A DNA stretch of 64,000 nucleotides, taken from assembly GCA_019055375.1 (NCBI GenBank), contig JAHQIW010004438.1:186001-250000 (forward strand), read 5' to 3'. The first letter of the stretch is position 1. Each line of letters begins with the position of its first letter. This stretch comes from Parelaphostrongylus tenuis (taxonomy: Eukaryota; Nematoda; Chromadorea; Rhabditida; Metastrongylidae). Shown piece after piece: positions 1 to 12,000 of the stretch. The position numbers and the translations under genes were made by a program. The notes beneath the pieces were generated by a model that saw only the letters and a list, made by a program, of their open reading frames with translations, was not told where the DNA came from and made no database searches.

Positions 1-3000
1 CAACTTCCACCGTCTTGTCAATAAGCCAATCCGCAGACCGATCTCCGATAATAACCAGTAGCTGTTCGGCTTTCATTCATTCGATGAACGAGTCTATATG
101 GATTTTTAAAAAAACTAACTGGTCTGCAAGCAAAGTTATTGCCTACTGAGTCAATCCACAAGCTGCCATGACTCAATTTTTTTTAAATGAAATTCATCAC
201 ATAGAAATGCGTATTTTACTCTGATTTCTATTTCATTGAGCGCATAATTATTTCATTCTCTTGAAAAAAGTGATATTGTAACAATAGCAAGCGGTAAAGT
301 ATAAGCACGTTCTTTGATATTTGGTGTTCCTAAACGATAGAATTTTTAAACTTTTTTCTTCTCTCAAAAAGCCTCAACCTTTGTCGTTACTGTTCCAATC
401 ATATTATGGAGAAATGTAATACACCAGAGTGGAAACTCTGTTCCAGATTTTTGTTCATATCCGTAGTACTGTTCCTTCTTTTTTGTGTCTTCAATGCTTT
501 CTACTCTCTTTTCGTAGTGATCTAAGTGCACTTTCTGTTGCTTATGTTTCTTGGTTCGATCCCACTCCCTCCGTTACCTATCTTGTCATCGCTCTGAGCT
601 CAACAAATTGGTACCACGTAGAAGAAGGAACACTGTCATCATACGTCAGTGAAGATTTTAAAGCCACAGCTTAAGACAAATGTTGCATACAGTCAGTTCT
701 AGGACACTACTAATGGAGTTGAATACACGGAAAATACTTGATAGATGGGCGACATTGCGCATTATATTCTGTAAACTCCGCACTTTCGGCTATGGTTTAT
801 GAGTTAAAATCCGCTTTTAAAACTTGTCGGTTTATTTCTTATATTTCGTTGCGGATATTTCATTTCATTTATCTCACTGATACCATCTAGCTTTTTGAGT
901 TAGCATGCATTTCGACCAGTTCTAGTGATGGCTCAAGTTTTCACCATTAGTTGTATTGGCGTGACCGGTTTGATCGACATCTGCAAAAGTTGAACGCCAT
1001 CTTTCACTCACAAAGAAATTGTTTGATGGCGCCGTTTGGCTTTGATAGGTTCACGTCATTGAAAACACGGAGCTGCATTCTTGACGAGTCATCCTTGCGA
1101 GCGTTGGTCAACGTGGCAATCGTCGTAATATTGCTATCTATACAAACTGCAGAGAATCTCATACTTCTTAGATGCTTACCAGTTCAAAAATCATAAATAT
1201 GTAGCACAGTGGTTAGAGGTGTCTCATTATTCACACTGCGCCGGTCCATGATTCGATCTCGTACCCGTGTCAGACACATCTTCCATCCTACTGAGTCGGC
1301 GAATCATTTCCAGGCTAGTGTGGAGGATGGCTTAGCAGAGTTATTACATTAGCAGAATACTATGAGTACATTATATAGATCAAGCATGCGTTAATAGCGA
1401 ATAAATGGAGTCGAACAGATGACCCTTCCCTCAACTACTGATAGATTCAAACACTCATCTTTCTACTCCTTTTGTATTTGTTTGGCAGAGAATAATCTGA
1501 GGCAATACCGAAACTTGAACAACGTGGGATTCCAGTCATTTCCATCCGATTAATTTTATGAGCGTAATGATCACACTGTTAAGCGAACTTGTTCAAGGCA
1601 ATAGTGCTCACCTCTAGCTTAGTTTTCGTGAAACGACCGATTTTCAGCCTCACTGAGTTTACTTATGCAAGGGTTAAATTGTACATTGTTCAAGGCAGTG
1701 AAAAAATTTGTTATTCGCTAACCGAATAGCCGAATTATTTCTAGAGCTTTTATTCTGAGCGGTCATGCGCACCATCCTTTTATGTGAAAAAGTAATTTGT
1801 ATCCTCTACAGTATTTCTGAAGATATTTGTGGTCTTTTATTCGAATAATCATCGTTTTCTACTAGATTTTTTGTCCACTTGGAGGTCAACGATAGCTTAT
1901 TTTTATCGACTTCACCGAAAAGTTTGTACCTCTACTTCTGACGTCTTTTATTAATCAGCATCTAAACTTTTTCCAGATCGGCCCTATTATGTCGGGTCCG
2001 ATTCTCTTCTATAGGAGATGGTGGAATGAGGAAGAAATGATTTTTGATGTGAAAAATTTGAACTAAGATAAATAGGGTAAAAGTGGGAGTCATACTTTAC
2101 ACTCTGATCCCTCCATCCTCAGAGATCAACTATGGAATCATGTTCATTCAATGAGCCATAAGACTGGTTGGATGCATTTTTCGAATTACAACAATTTGGA
2201 GATCTAGAGAGATCGATGCACTGGGTCTATCTTTCTGCTTTTCCCCTGCATGTCTTTTACCAAGTCTCCTGAATCGAAGGAATAGAAAGCTTTCTCAACC
2301 TCAAGTGCGAGTTTCGAATCAACGCTTTCATGTCTGTTTCAGCGATACATGCACATGTCCCGAGTTGCTTTACTTGCACAGTAATCGTTTTGTATCATCG
2401 GAATGTGACCATGACAATTTTTTTCAGTAATAATTTTAAAACTGAGCCAGGGAGTTAATGCTCACAAATCTGAACAGTTTCAATACTAATTCTATCGCGA
2501 GGCATTATCATAAATTGCCGCTTGTTCAATGCTAAAAACATCACTGAAATGTCATAAGTTATGGGACGCTCTTTTCAAATGAATCATTTCCGGTTTCCAT
2601 CGGTATATCTTATGAATGTGTTCTATTCCAGTTTCGACGATCGCTAGCCGCTCATCCTTGAAGGCGGCGGTCGTTTGTCACGGTGAAAGCGTTTTGATGT
2701 CATCGTGTTCATAAACTGTTTAGTCTAAGAAATAGGTTTCCTAGGCTAAAAGCTTTAATCACAGCCTACCGTAACTGTATAACTTTTGATTGTATCCTGC
2801 CATCATTATCACTGCTCTTTCTGTCATCATCATCGTTGTCGTATTTTCATCACCTAAGGTACTATTAGCCATCTCTTCAATCCAGAGGACACGGATGAGC
2901 TTCTACTTGTCGTACCCACAGTTAAATAATCTGTGAACTAATGTTCTTTGTGTAATAAGAGTGAAATTATTCCTTGATTAGAAACCCTAATTTTTTATCT
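1..3000. other. no gene recognised
   Basis: AT-rich, no exon with convincing splice sites or homology on either strand, apart from the degraded SINE at 1200. The two ORFs of 81 codons (429-674, 951-1196) show no coding character. Confidence 0.55.
1200..1375 (+). mobile_element. tRNA-derived SINE, degraded copy
   Basis: GTAGCACAGTGGTTAGAGGTG (box A-like) and CATGATTCGATCTCG (box B-like) spaced as in a tRNA. The body is too diverged to follow to the usual 3' end. Confidence 0.45.
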
Positions 3001-3009
3001 CTTTTTTCA

Positions 3010-3050
3010 GAAGGTTACCGAAGTAGTCAACCTCACTGCCCTCTTCGGAG
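3010..3050 (+). CDS. possible small exon near the left end
   Basis: After TTTTTTCAG one frame reads KVTEVVNLTALFG to a GTTTAG donor, exit phase 1, which is compatible with the candidate terminal exon at 3601. Short and unsupported by a known domain. Confidence 0.2.
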
Positions 3051-3600
3051 GTTTAGATGTATTCTTCCGCGCTTCTAATTGTAAACACTACGTTTCTTAA
3101 GTGTACCTGTATAGGAATGAACACATTACAAAAGCCACTTTCTAAAAGTCTGAAGTTTTCTCTCTATTTGTCCGAAATTGCACTTTTCTGGATTTAAGTT
3201 TGTAAATATTTGCCGGTTCTTAAGATGTATAATATAAAAAACCGTACTCCAACAGCAATGACGCCGAGACAGAGCATCCATATAGGATTCCAGCAGCCCT
3301 AATCCTGTGCGTTGCCTCGTATCCGCTATCCATGAATTTTTTAACACTTGTTTGGCTGCTACTGATTTTCACGTGGATATAGTTTGATGCTTCGAATCGA
3401 TTCCTCATAGGAGCTTCTGTTAGAGCATCCGCAAGTTCCACCACAAATGCCCACCAAGCTTTGTGAAAAGAAAGGCGTTTTTCCTAGACAAAAGTAACGC
3501 AAATTTTTCAATTTCAAAAGGATGGGAAGCACGATTGGCCCTAGGCGGTTACAGCCAAAACCTTACATGTCATCATTCAATCGCGTTTCTGGACAATAGG

Positions 3601-3793
3601 CCACCCTTCATCTCAATTTCACGTACATCTTTCCGTGCAGCACAGTGGAAGTGATGCCTGCCGTTTTGACGAGCACAGCACAACGTTGACTCCTGCTCCT
3701 ACCAACTCTATTTCTCTGGCTGGGGGCCCTGAAGCTGTGCCAAGCATATCTGAAATCAACTCGTTCCCTCTGGCCCACGTGAAAACACCTTAG
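3601..3793 (+). CDS. possible terminal exon of an unknown + strand gene
   Basis: After ACAATAG| one frame is open for 63 codons to TAG at 3791-3793: HPSSQFHVHLSVQHSGSDAC, RFDEHSTTLTPAPTNSISLA, then GGPEAVPSISEINSFPLAHV. Composition and codon choice look more coding than anything nearby, and a GATAAA lies about 20 nt downstream. No domain recognised. The rest of such a gene would lie to the left, outside or in poorly recognisable exons. Confidence 0.33.
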
Positions 3794-4934
3794 AACGCCT
3801 ATTACAAGATTCCAGATAAAATCCACATGACTTTTATTCAACGGCGCTTTCGACGAAAGGAAAATCCTTAAGCATTAGGCGATTCCACACAGAAGAAGGT
3901 TTAACAACCTTCGTGGGCGGCGCGTTCAATGCTTATCGAAATTACGGATTTCTTACGTTCGGATTTACGGAATTACGGAAGTTCTAGGATAGACGCATAA
4001 TTATAAGCACTTTTCCGCCACCCCACCCCTTTTCAAATTTTTGACAGTTGTGCTTCCTCATGAAATATAGTTGTCATTCGATAGCTGAAATCTCGACGGC
4101 TTCAATGCTCAACTTGGTTTTCGAAAAGGACTTCTTAGTCACCAAATCGCAGCGCAGTAATAAAAATACTATTATGTCTCACATCTAATGCGTTTTCACT
4201 CGTATTTCGGTTACTTTTTTGAAAAACTTTTCCCCCATTTGTGAAGATTTCTAGATTTCTTGGATTGTAGTTATAAAAAAGGCTTTGTACTATCGTTGTG
4301 TTGGCTTAGGCTTTCCACTTTTGTTTTTTATTGTCGAATAATCTCTTTGATATACTCAAGCCCAATTAGCCTAAACCTGTGCACGAAGAGCATGGCAGAA
4401 AAAATTTTGGAGTATTATAGGCTTTTGTTTATCCACAGTTTATCCATAACAGAGAAAAACCTCAGATTTAAATTGAATTTTAAAAATTAAGTAAAATCAA
4501 AAATTAAGTAAAATTAAAAAAGTTTTTAAAGACTGTTGTATCTTTTATTCGTACGCTTTTTCAGTGTCTATAAGTCGACTTTCATTAAGCGTTGTTGTAA
4601 ATAATTAATAGTTTTTTACATGATTGAGCTCGCACGGGTCGACATTCAAAACCTGTACTTGGCAAACATTTCAACGTAATTGTCTTCTTCAAAACGATCT
4701 CGAGTTGACTCCCCGCAATATTCGTTTATACGTTGATTTGTTCGTTTGTCTGAGTCAGTTCCTTGACTGTAGCACAGCTCAAAGAATAATTTTGAGTCGT
4801 TCCATAAGTTTTGGCACCAGAGCAATAAACACGAAACTTATTAGCCAGGAGTAACCAGCATTACATGACTTTGGTATCTTTAAAATGCTCAATCTTTGAG
4901 AAGATTTTGGTGTACATCTTGCCTATATCCTCAC

Positions 4935-5377
4935 AGCATATTTTAGGCCTTTGATGAGGTCTGTTATGGCACTTATATTGTGCAAGACGCGTATTGCTGC
5001 CATACAGCCTCATCAGTTGCGTGGTGTCTTTCGGTTAAGTCAGTTCCTCGGGGGTGTCTCCCCTATACAAGGTAATTGACACCAAACTTTTTACACTCAA
5101 CGTAAGGCTTAAGAGTCACTGTGGTGATCTTCAGAGTGATTTGGTCGATTGTATGACTTACCGCTGTTACAGAGGTTATGTGACAATACCTTTCAATCGA
5201 CAACTTTGCACTAAGTATAAAAAGTTTGTTGTCGATTCGTTCATGTAGAGCACATACTCCCGAGGAACTAACTGAAACGAAAGACACCACGCATCTGAAG
5301 AGGCTGGGAGGTTGGAACACGTTCTTGCAATATATAAGTACCGTAAAAGACCACAAGAATGGCTCAAAATATGTTCT
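4935..5377. mobile_element. fold-back element nested in a MITE
   Basis: Two arms of about 165 bp (4935-5100 and 5209-5377) are inverted copies: AGCATATTTTAGGCC...GTTGCGTGGTGTCTTTCG...CAGTTCCTCGGG on one, and its reverse complement with GTGGTGTCTTTCGTTTCAGT and TTCCTCGGGAGT on the other. It interrupts the MITE at 4797-5905. Confidence 0.75.
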
Positions 5378-5580
5378 CATAATGTACTAAATTAAGCGAC
5401 GTCTCAAAATAGTCGATGGTAAGGTATTCTTGCAAAAACTTGCCTATACTTGCCTCAAGTTGGAGATATCTTGTAGACAAATTTGCATGCTGATTATGCA
5501 GGAATGGCGCGTAAGGAAAATGCTAGTGAAGCAGCACACAAGATAATGGAGCTTCCTGTGGACCGCCAGAGCGAAACTGA

Positions 5581-5597
5581 CCCCCCCCCCCCCCCCC
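5581..5597. repeat. poly-C run of 17
   Basis: Uninterrupted C homopolymer inside the MITE at 4797-5905; prone to length error. Confidence 0.95.
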
Positions 5598-6564
5598 GGA
5601 GTGTTCCTTTTAGCTTTGAATTTTGCAAACCACTTCCTAGGCGTTTCTTCTGCAACCGTATCATGGCCTCAAGCCCCATTTACCTTATGCACCGTTTCAC
5701 TAGCATTTTCCCTATGCGCCGTTTGTGAATGAGTAGCAAGCAAATTCGTTCTTAGAAAAGCTCCGCCTTAAAGAAGCTACAGGCAATAAAATGTTCGTAA
5801 AAAGTACTTAGTTGAGCGATACCACATTCATGAAATGATTTCACTTCTGCTCATTAATTTGGTGTTCATTACTCTAGTCCCAAAACTCATGAAGTGACCA
5901 AACAGTAATAGAAATAAATATTTGTCTTGCCAAAAATTGTTGAATCTTTTTTAAGTGGTCTGAAAAGCCGAGCACATTGATGTTTCGCTTTTTGCTAGTT
6001 ATGCCTACAGCGAGTGCTAAAGGGTGTATTGTCGATATGAAAAGAAAGAACAATTACTACCAAACAACGAGCATCCTGTATAAAAGGACACCGCCAAATT
6101 GAGCACAAACGAAAACGAAGAACAAATACGCAAGAACGAACTATTGCGGACAATCGACTCGAATCATCGGCTGTGAAGAAAACAGAGACGGCAGAACATC
6201 AGCCGAAAAGAGGTTTTCAACATAAAGTCTGTGTAAGCTCATTAAAGAAGAAAGATCGCTATTCCTCTTACTCTAACATGCTTTTTTCTCTTTTGACTTG
6301 TAATGAAGTGCAGCACAGTCTCACGTCTAGTTTGTATTATATCTCAAACTAGTAAGAAATCGTGCAATCAAAGGTAATGTAATTTATCGTTTGACAATTA
6401 ACAGCACAGTGGCTTCTGACTGGCATACAATATTAGTTATGGTATTCAGTTTGATTCATTCCGTTGAACTTCTGTCACTACCTATCAAAACAGAACCCCT
6501 TTGTCACTGTATGCGACCTGATGGAGAAAATCCAATAATCATACCAGCAAACGTTCTAAAACTC

Positions 6565-7345
6565 ATTAATCTTAAAGTTCATTCGCTAGAACCACTGATG
6601 ATAGTTCCAAAAAATTCGAGGTGGTTATCCGTTAGACGGCGACAAATAAATATTCATCCTATTTGCTGACAAGAACTTTTCATAAGAATGTTAGTAATGA
6701 TTCCAAAGCTTGAATCTCTGGCTAGCGCGTTACGCAACCGTTTTCAAAAAAAGTCCTTATTATAATGCTTCAACGAAAGGAGACATTTGTGATTCACGGA
6801 CGCCTTTTCTGAAGACAGAGCTCTTTCTTTAGACGATTAGTATCATTCGATAGCATAAGATTTGAATTCAACGCTGTGCTCACTTTCTGGAATTACCGCG
6901 ACTCTGCATGCAGCACCAAAATAAGATTAAGTTTACATGCGCGAACTTGGGTATTCTGACATATTTGCGGTGTCAGGGAAGGATGAGGGGAGCAGGGCAG
7001 ATGCGGCGAATTCAACACGACCATCGATCGACAAGCTCTTTGCCGGGTGTTATGGAAGTGCGATTTTTCGCTCTGAAAGAAACTCCAGATTAAGCGTTTA
7101 ACTCTACTAGAAGAGTATCTCTACGGAATAGTGTGCTTTTCGCCATTCCAGTGAAGTAGTAGTTGAATTGCGCGGCAGATGTAAAAGCCAGCCACGTACC
7201 GCGCTAGCCAGAGATTTAAGCTGTTGAAAGATTACTAACACTTCTATGAAAATTTCCTATCCAGCCAGTGGAGTTGGATATTTATTTGTCACCGTCTAGA
7301 GAAAAGAACCAAAATTCCAATAGCCGGTTCATACTTAAAGATTGG
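6565..7345. mobile_element. fold-back element, about 780 bp
   Basis: Left arm 6565-6734 (TTAGACGGCGACAAATAAAT ... CTGGCTAGCGCGTTACG) recurs inverted at 7195-7345 (CGTACCGCGCTAGCCAG ... GATATTTATTTGTCACCGTC). The spacer is about 460 bp with no coding signal. Confidence 0.65.
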
Positions 7346-8096
7346 AAATGCTCTGTTGGCGATGATCGTTTCAGTCTATTTTGATGTAGTTTTTACTTCT
7401 AAATTAACTATTGCAATGCGATTAGCATGTACAATGTGTGTGAAGCAAAGACTTATTTCCGAAACTCGATTTTAGCCACTTCTCAAAGACAACAAGGAAA
7501 GGTTCTCAGACTTCTTTGTCTTATACCGTGACCACTGCCTTTCAACAGCGCTATGACATACTCACAAGCATTATATGAAAGCAATGGCGTTTGAAAGTAG
7601 CTGTGGAAATGCTTTGTATCGCATAATGACATCTACCAATTCCGGATTGTATGAAAGTGCCAACTGCCTCGCTTAGTTACGCTTTCAACTGAAAACACCA
7701 TAACTAAGGTGTAAATGACTTGTTAGGCTCATTTACATTCATATGAACAACTTTCTTCGTTATTGTCTTCATCAGGAAGCTGATCCTGATTCCATTTACG
7801 CGTCTAGAACTGGATGAATATACTCGAATAACTGATATTAATCGGACATTTCGCGTGTACAATCATTTCACTAGTACAATATCTATGGCACCCGAGTCGA
7901 ACGAGCGACCGCGAGTGTATTACAATGTACTTCTATCCATTATGCTATATTCACAGTGTATAACATTTTATTAATCTTATTTGTATGCAGTGCGCTTACG
8001 GTTTTACACTATTGTTGAATTGAAGCAAGAATTTTTCGTCCTCTGTAAACTCTCTACATCTTTCAATTGCACTTTTGATCACTATTTCATTGCGTG

Positions 8097-8668
8097 ATTC
8101 CATCAGTTTTGGCACTAGAGCAATAAACACCAAATTTAACAGCCACAAGTAATACAAAGTTGTATGGTTTGCTATGGTTCAATTGCGCATCTTTCTGCAA
8201 GCAATTTGGTACACAACTTGCATACACGAGGCTTCATGATGAAGCCGTTGTGAGAACGAATCTGCTCACTAGTCATGTACGAATAGTGCGCAAGAGAGAT
8301 GTTAGTGAAGCGACGAGGAAGATCAATGGAGTTTTCTGTAAGCGGCTCTCGTGCGACTGATTCTCCAGACTGTCCTCTCTATTTCTGAACTTCGCGAACG
8401 ACATTCCAGCCCTCTTTTATGCAATTATATCATCGCCTCATGCTCCATTAATCTTGCACGCCGCTTCACTAACATTTTCCATTACGTGCATGAGTAGCAA
8501 GCATATTTGTTCCCAAGACAACTCCATCATGTAGCAAACATAAGCAAGTTGAATACCAAGATGTTCACTAGAAAATGCGCAACTGAACGATACCAAAATC
8601 ATACAATTCTCAATATTCTCATTAATAAATTTAGTGTTTATTGCTCCAGTGCTAAAACTAATGGATGG
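8097..8668. mobile_element. MITE, same terminal-repeat family, about 570 bp
   Basis: CATCAGTTTTGGCACTAGAG then CAATAAACACCAAATTT at the left; AGTTTTAGCACTGGAGCAAT then AAACACTAAATTT inward from the right. The internal sequence matches 42588-43160 (for example GTTAGTGAAGC). It ends about 215 bp before exon 1 of the DB-module gene. Confidence 0.72.
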
Positions 8669-8882
8669 AGTAGCCTAACATTATACAGAGTCCTACTTAC
8701 CTCAAACCTAGAGGTCCACACCCTGTGGAGGCTGTTGTGTACGGCAGTTTTACGCATATTTTTTACGCATATTTTTTATGTACACGTTTTCGCCTTGTCG
8801 TTAACATCTTCATAATGGTACTGTTTCTGCGAGTGTAAAAGCGAAAGTTTAGGCACGGTGGTAAAAACTTCTGGAGATCAGC

Positions 8883-9044
8883 ATGAGGTTAACGTTGTTA
8901 GCAGTATTGTTAATAATCGACGGCTCGACAACTGACATTATGCGGCGAGCGATTTTTGAATGTCAACGGGTGAATGTGGCATTCTGTTGCACATCAAGAG
9001 TGCGTAGCCTTTGCGCCGAACAGTGTAAAAACGTGCAATGCGGG
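8883..9044 (+). CDS. DB-module gene exon 1: signal peptide and Cys patch
   Basis: 54 codons: MRLTLLAVLLIIDGSTTD is a good signal peptide, followed by IFECQRVNVAFCCTSRVRS and LCAEQCKNVQCG with seven cysteines (C, CC, C, C, C plus spacing like small secreted nematode Cys domains). The frame reaches a GT donor after TGC GGG in phase 0, matching the phase-0 entry of 12384. The link to the downstream exons is inferred. Confidence 0.6.
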
Positions 9045-12000
9045 GTACAAAGTCAGTTTTCTTCAAAACGCCTTTAAAATTTGACTTTGTTGATTTTAAT
9101 CTAAATTCTCTTATCCTTTGGTGATGTTAATATTGCTAGCATCCCCAGTGTCAGAGCGAAATCGAATATATGTGGACCACGTTTAACTATTGTTATTTAT
9201 TGCATAAGAAACCTGTCCAATCATGTTTCTTATCTGCTAGTCGATGAATTTTCCAGAAATGTTGAAAGAACTTCTCATCGCCACGGATTCACTGCATTTC
9301 TGCAAGGAAGCTACTGTTAGGGCGACACGTTAAGCACCCATGAAAACAGCCGTCTGTTTTTCTGAAAACCTGGGATCATATTAAAATTTTTTTAGATCCC
9401 CAGAAGTCCATGCTAAGTAGAAGAAAAGAACAGAAGTTTTCGATTGAAGACGAAAGTATACATGACACAAATCACCTGTATGAATGACAATTTCAAGGCC
9501 GCGAATCAAATAAAAGGCACCTTATACCGCCGTAACAGATATGTATAAGACTGAATGTCTAGCTAAATAGCAAGGCATCGTAAGTCGGAGGTGCGACAGA
9601 CATGCTAACAAATTTTCCCAAACTAGATTGCGATAGTAAGTGCAAAAAGATTAAGATCGTTCAGCGTCAAATAATCTCTGACGATTCGGTTGTACATTAG
9701 ATCCTACTATTTAACCGAATTCATACTTTACCTATTCAGTTACCTGCAGTAGCTATCGATCTATTAATTTGGTGTTTCTATCCTCCCACGCAATTTTGGC
9801 ACCACTGACCGATTAAGTGTCCGTTGCAGATTACCTCTGGGCATAATCATTATGCGTGCTTCGCTAACGGTGACCTGCTTAAGAATCATGAAAGTTTAGT
9901 AAGATTTTTTTTTCGGAAAGGCTTTATTCGATTGACTAGTAAACAAAGTTGGAATTCGGCCCTTGTGTAGAGTGGCGCGACCTTCATATCCAAAGTATTT
10001 TTTGATTGATTTTTCTGAATAATGAATTACGACAGGCTTGGGCTTAGGTTTAGGCAAAATTGATGGGACCATAACTCTCCACTAGCATCCGTTTCTTTTT
10101 CAGAAGTTCCTAGCAATGGAAGTGCTTTACTTACTTTTCATTGATGTTTCGCCTTATTATTATGTCGTAGTCAGTATAAACGCCTTCGTGATCGCAATTA
10201 CACCGTCCTCAAGATTAGGCGTAGGTATATACAGTAGGATAGGCTTACTCTATGTGAAATGTCTGGGTAGAAATGTCAAACTTCTTTTCAGACAAGCGTT
10301 CATTTTGCTGCTCACTGTGCACAGCTGCATCCCTTTCTGGAAATTCCCAGCCTTAATCAAGTAGTAAATCACTGTGGGCTCATGATATCCTAAAAATGAT
10401 TGAGCAATATAGAAGTCATATGCCGATCTTGGCAAATACCTATGAATTATTGTTTTATTTGTAAACGATTCTTACCCACTATCCTCATCGGCGTGTAAAT
10501 TAGTGATTAGAGGTGACCTGCGACATGCACGTGGTCGCTGACCTGATCGTGCATCCAAGCTCATCAATCCTTCCATCGCTCTGGGATCTGCGAATCGGTA
10601 TCAAACTCGCCTAGGAGGATAGCAGTGCTGACGTGACACACGGTAGACCACTGAGAGTTATTGTATAAGTCATATGTACACTCAATCACCTCAAACGTTG
10701 CTTGCTAGAGGGGACAATGCACGAAGCAGCCTTGAGGTAATGATGAATACTAGGATAATTATGTTTCAAATTTTGACTTCAAAGACACGATTTCTTGAAA
10801 GAAGATGATGTTATAAACCGGAGCTCCATAAGTGAAGAATGTATACTGCAAATAGTAGCGTCTGCTTTCGAAAAAAAAAGCGTAACAGCGAAATTTCGTC
10901 TCAGATCCATCTTACTGAAGAGAACTTTTTATTGGCAGAATTCACCACTATCTTTTTTTTGCGTTCTCTGAGCGTCCTGTGGCCCGTGGTGAAGAGAATC
11001 ACATAACTAAAATTGAGAGGAATGGAAGACATGGGCAAGATATAAGCGTTCAACTTCGTTTGAGAACTTCTAGTTGTTCCATTGTTTTGTAGCTGTCCTT
11101 AATGAAGCAAAGGTTCATATAAGGCTTTTTCAATGACCTGACATTCGATTATCTTTTCTTCTCGTTGATATGTGGATTTCCACTGGAATAATAAGACAGT
11201 AAGAACATCATCACAAATCATCATTGTCGTTTCTTGAAGATCGGTTTTCAGTTTACAAGATTTCTTCAAGAACGCCAGCAATTTCTGCAATCATTGAAGT
11301 GAACTGTAGGATGAAGCTATATATTACTGGTTAGAAAATGAGAATGAAGACTTGTAGATAAAACTGTGTAAATCTTTATGAAGCAAAGTCCATCTTTGTG
11401 AGACATCTCTGATACATTTTTGGTTAATTAGGGAGAAAATTTTCAAAGAATGGACTCGCTTTCATGAAACCGTTTAGAATGTGAGAGAATACTTAGCTTA
11501 TTATTTACAATTTGGGTATGGAAATATTAGTTTTATTTTAGTCTATGAAATATGCACCATATTACGTTTTGAGAGATAAAGAACAAAGGGCAAAACTATC
11601 GGCGCTCATCAATTCCATAGGGATGCGCCATACATTCGTTTTCAATTTTTAGCTTTCTTTGAGGTGATTGAATGCACAACTGGCCTTTACAATGATTCGC
11701 GGTGCCCTACTAATGTATTACTTCAGTGTTGCCTATCCTCCCAGACAAGCCTGGTACCAGATTACCGAACTCGGAGGGTACGGAGAGGCTTGGTGGGCCA
11801 TGAGCACGTGTTCGGACCGTCGGCCTTGTGTGCGACGCAGAGCACATCTAAACCACTGCGACACATGAGCTCTTGCGTTTCAAGGATAATCTTATTATAT
11901 TATCAGACCTGACATATGACCTCTTTTGAATTACACCACTATCCTCTCTAGCATGCTGAGCAACTCTCATTTTTCATCAAGTTTTATGAAAGAGCCACAG

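Larger units (their letters stand above)
4797..5905. mobile_element. MITE with about 45-bp terminal inverted repeats, carrying a nested element
   Basis: Left end CCATAAGTTTTGGCACCAGA then GCAATAAACAC; right end (inward) ACTTCATGAGTTTTGGGACT then AGAGTAATGAACACC. Other copies are near 570-680 bp; this one is longer because a fold-back element is inserted at 4935-5377. No transposase is visible. Confidence 0.7.
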
